A program made the position numbers and the translations under genes. A DNA stretch of 24,341 bases from Akkermansiaceae bacterium UBA4145 (GTDB lineage Bacteria > Verrucomicrobiota > Verrucomicrobiia > Verrucomicrobiales > Akkermansiaceae), in contig DFWB01000032.1 in NCBI GenBank assembly GCA_002380675.1, forward strand, positions 1 to 24,341. The letters are read 5' to 3'. Positions 23,601-24,341 of this stretch are shown here, piece by piece; position 1 is the stretch's first letter, and the number at the start of each line of letters is the position of its first letter. The notes beneath the pieces were generated by a model that was not told where the DNA came from, made no database searches, and saw only the letters and a list, made by a program, of their open reading frames with translations.

Positions 23601-23951
23601 ATGGACATCATCAGGAAAATCGAGCAGGAGCAACTCAAGGAGGAAATCTCTGATTTCAACGTTGGAGACACCGTCAAGGTCCACACGCTCGTTCGTGAAG
23701 GGGGCAAGGAAAGGGTCCAGATTTTTGCAGGCGTAGTCATTGCTAGGCGTGGGAGTTCGGTCAATTCCGCCTTTACCGTAAGGAAGATTTCCTACGGAGA
23801 AGGAGTGGAACGAGTGTTCCAGCTGCATTCCCCCCGGGTCTCGAAGGTTGAGGTCACGACCCGCGGCAAGGTCCGCCGGGCGAAGCTTCACTACCTGCGT
23901 GACCGGGTCGGCAAACGCGCTCTTCAGGTAAAGAGCGCAGAGAGGCGATAG
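23601..23951 (+). CDS. rplS: 50S ribosomal protein L19
   Basis: This 116-residue protein has the length and signature of bL19: MDIIRKIEQEQLKEEISDF at the N-terminus, FNVGDTVKVHTLVREGGKER (about 19-38), the RVQIFAGVVIARRGSSVNSA core, FTVRKISYGEGVERVFQLHS, the SPRVSKVEV strand and the basic KVRRAKLHYLRDRVGKRA tail. L19 sits at the 30S-50S interface of the ribosome. In many bacteria rplS follows trmD in the rpsP-rimM-trmD-rplS operon. Here the gene upstream is the COG1579 protein, so the operon has been broken in this lineage or rplS has moved. No strong Shine-Dalgarno lies in front of the ATG. The upstream region is C-rich. Confidence 0.97.
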   Translation: MDIIRKIEQEQLKEEISDFNVGDTVKVHTLVREGGKERVQIFAGVVIARRGSSVNSAFTVRKISYGEGVERVFQLHSPRVSKVEVTTRGKVRRAKLHYLRDRVGKRALQVKSAERR

Positions 23952-24053
23952 CACTTCTCCATCGCCGCACCGCCGGCCTGCCGGACACAATTCAACCTTC
24001 TCGCTCCCCACAAGGCTTGAATTCCTGACTAGGAACGGAGACTCTCCGCAACC

Positions 24054-24341
24054 ATGCGGATTCCTGTTCCTGTAGTTATTGGATCAGTTGTCGTGTCGGC
24101 AGCCCTGTGCTGGTGGCTCCGCACAAGGAACATGGACTTTCTCTCTCCTGCTGGAACAGTCAAACCACTCCCCGAGTTCATGACGGACCCGGTAAAGCCT
24201 AAGGTAGCATCTGGACCAGCACCAGAGGCGGAAATGCCAACCCCGGAACCGCCGCCCCCTCCCCCAAAAAGCGACCTCGACCTCGGAGACATCGAAAGCG
24301 CTCCCGGACTCGCGGAATATTCCGAGCATGCCTCCAAGGGT
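24054..24341 (+). CDS. Membrane-anchored Pro-rich protein, N-terminal part only
   Basis: The frame is open for 96 codons from an ATG at 24054 to the window edge. The protein starts MRIPVPVVIGSVVVSAALCW, a single N-terminal membrane anchor or uncleaved signal of about 20 residues. A Pro/Ala/Glu-rich linker follows (PEAEMPTPEPPPPPP), then an acidic segment, SDLDLGDIESAPGLAEYSE. Function cannot be assigned from this part. The upstream region holds CGGAG 13 bases before the ATG, somewhat far for a ribosome binding site. It lies 102 bp after rplS on the same strand. The long antisense frames over it are compositional shadows of the Pro-rich codons. Confidence 0.65.
   Translation, partial: MRIPVPVVIGSVVVSAALCWWLRTRNMDFLSPAGTVKPLPEFMTDPVKPKVASGPAPEAEMPTPEPPPPPPKSDLDLGDIESAPGLAEYSEHASKG

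Overview
The window reads as chromosomal DNA of a member of the Verrucomicrobiota, probably Verrucomicrobiales or a close relative. The main reasons are three neighbouring genes that match the Amuc_1100 / Amuc_1101 / Amuc_1102 pilus-like locus of Akkermansia muciniphila, and a TIGR04073 exosortase-associated protein, a family known from Verrucomicrobia and Lentisphaerae. An SLA1-homology (SHD1) protein, a kinase-like/C-type-lectin membrane protein and a Tat-exported sugar isomerase-like protein also fit that group. No transposase, integrase, phage gene, CRISPR array or rRNA was seen.

Layout. Positions 1-3665 (minus) hold the pilus-like operon: the Amuc_1102-like exported protein, a PilM-like ATPase fused to a PilN-like membrane part, and the Amuc_1100 homologue, whose last codons run off the left edge. 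Type I 3-dehydroquinate dehydratase (aroD, plus) converges on a DinG-type helicase (minus). From about 6.6 to 12.8 kb a plus-strand run holds an LptF/LptG permease, a small conserved protein, a degenerate protein-kinase-like protein with two C-type lectin domains, the TIGR04073 protein followed by a clear terminator, and an SHD1 protein.

Positions 12770-19158 are all minus strand and form the most unusual region. In transcription order they encode a bacterial nitric oxide synthase oxygenase, a SAM methyltransferase, an FAD-dependent oxidoreductase, a type III polyketide synthase, an alpha/beta-hydrolase esterase and a gingipain-like (C25) clan CD cysteine peptidase. The methyltransferase-flavoprotein-type III PKS trio has the composition of the Streptomyces griseus srs operon, which makes alkylresorcinols and derived quinones. 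An NO synthase directly upstream on the same strand raises the possibility of an NO-linked phenolic-lipid pathway. That link is inference, because a gap of about 180 bp separates the NOS from the trio if my preferred methyltransferase start is right. A tRNA-Leu(UAA) gene lies just upstream of the NOS.

The right part (19.4-24.3 kb) is ordinary: a gene-poor stretch of about 415 bp, a Tat-exported xylose-isomerase-like protein, a zinc-ribbon membrane protein with an alpha-helical region, a divergent COG1579 coiled-coil/zinc-ribbon protein, ribosomal protein L19 (rplS), and the start of a membrane-anchored Pro-rich protein cut by the window edge.

All identifications come from reading motifs and recalling families; no database search was run.
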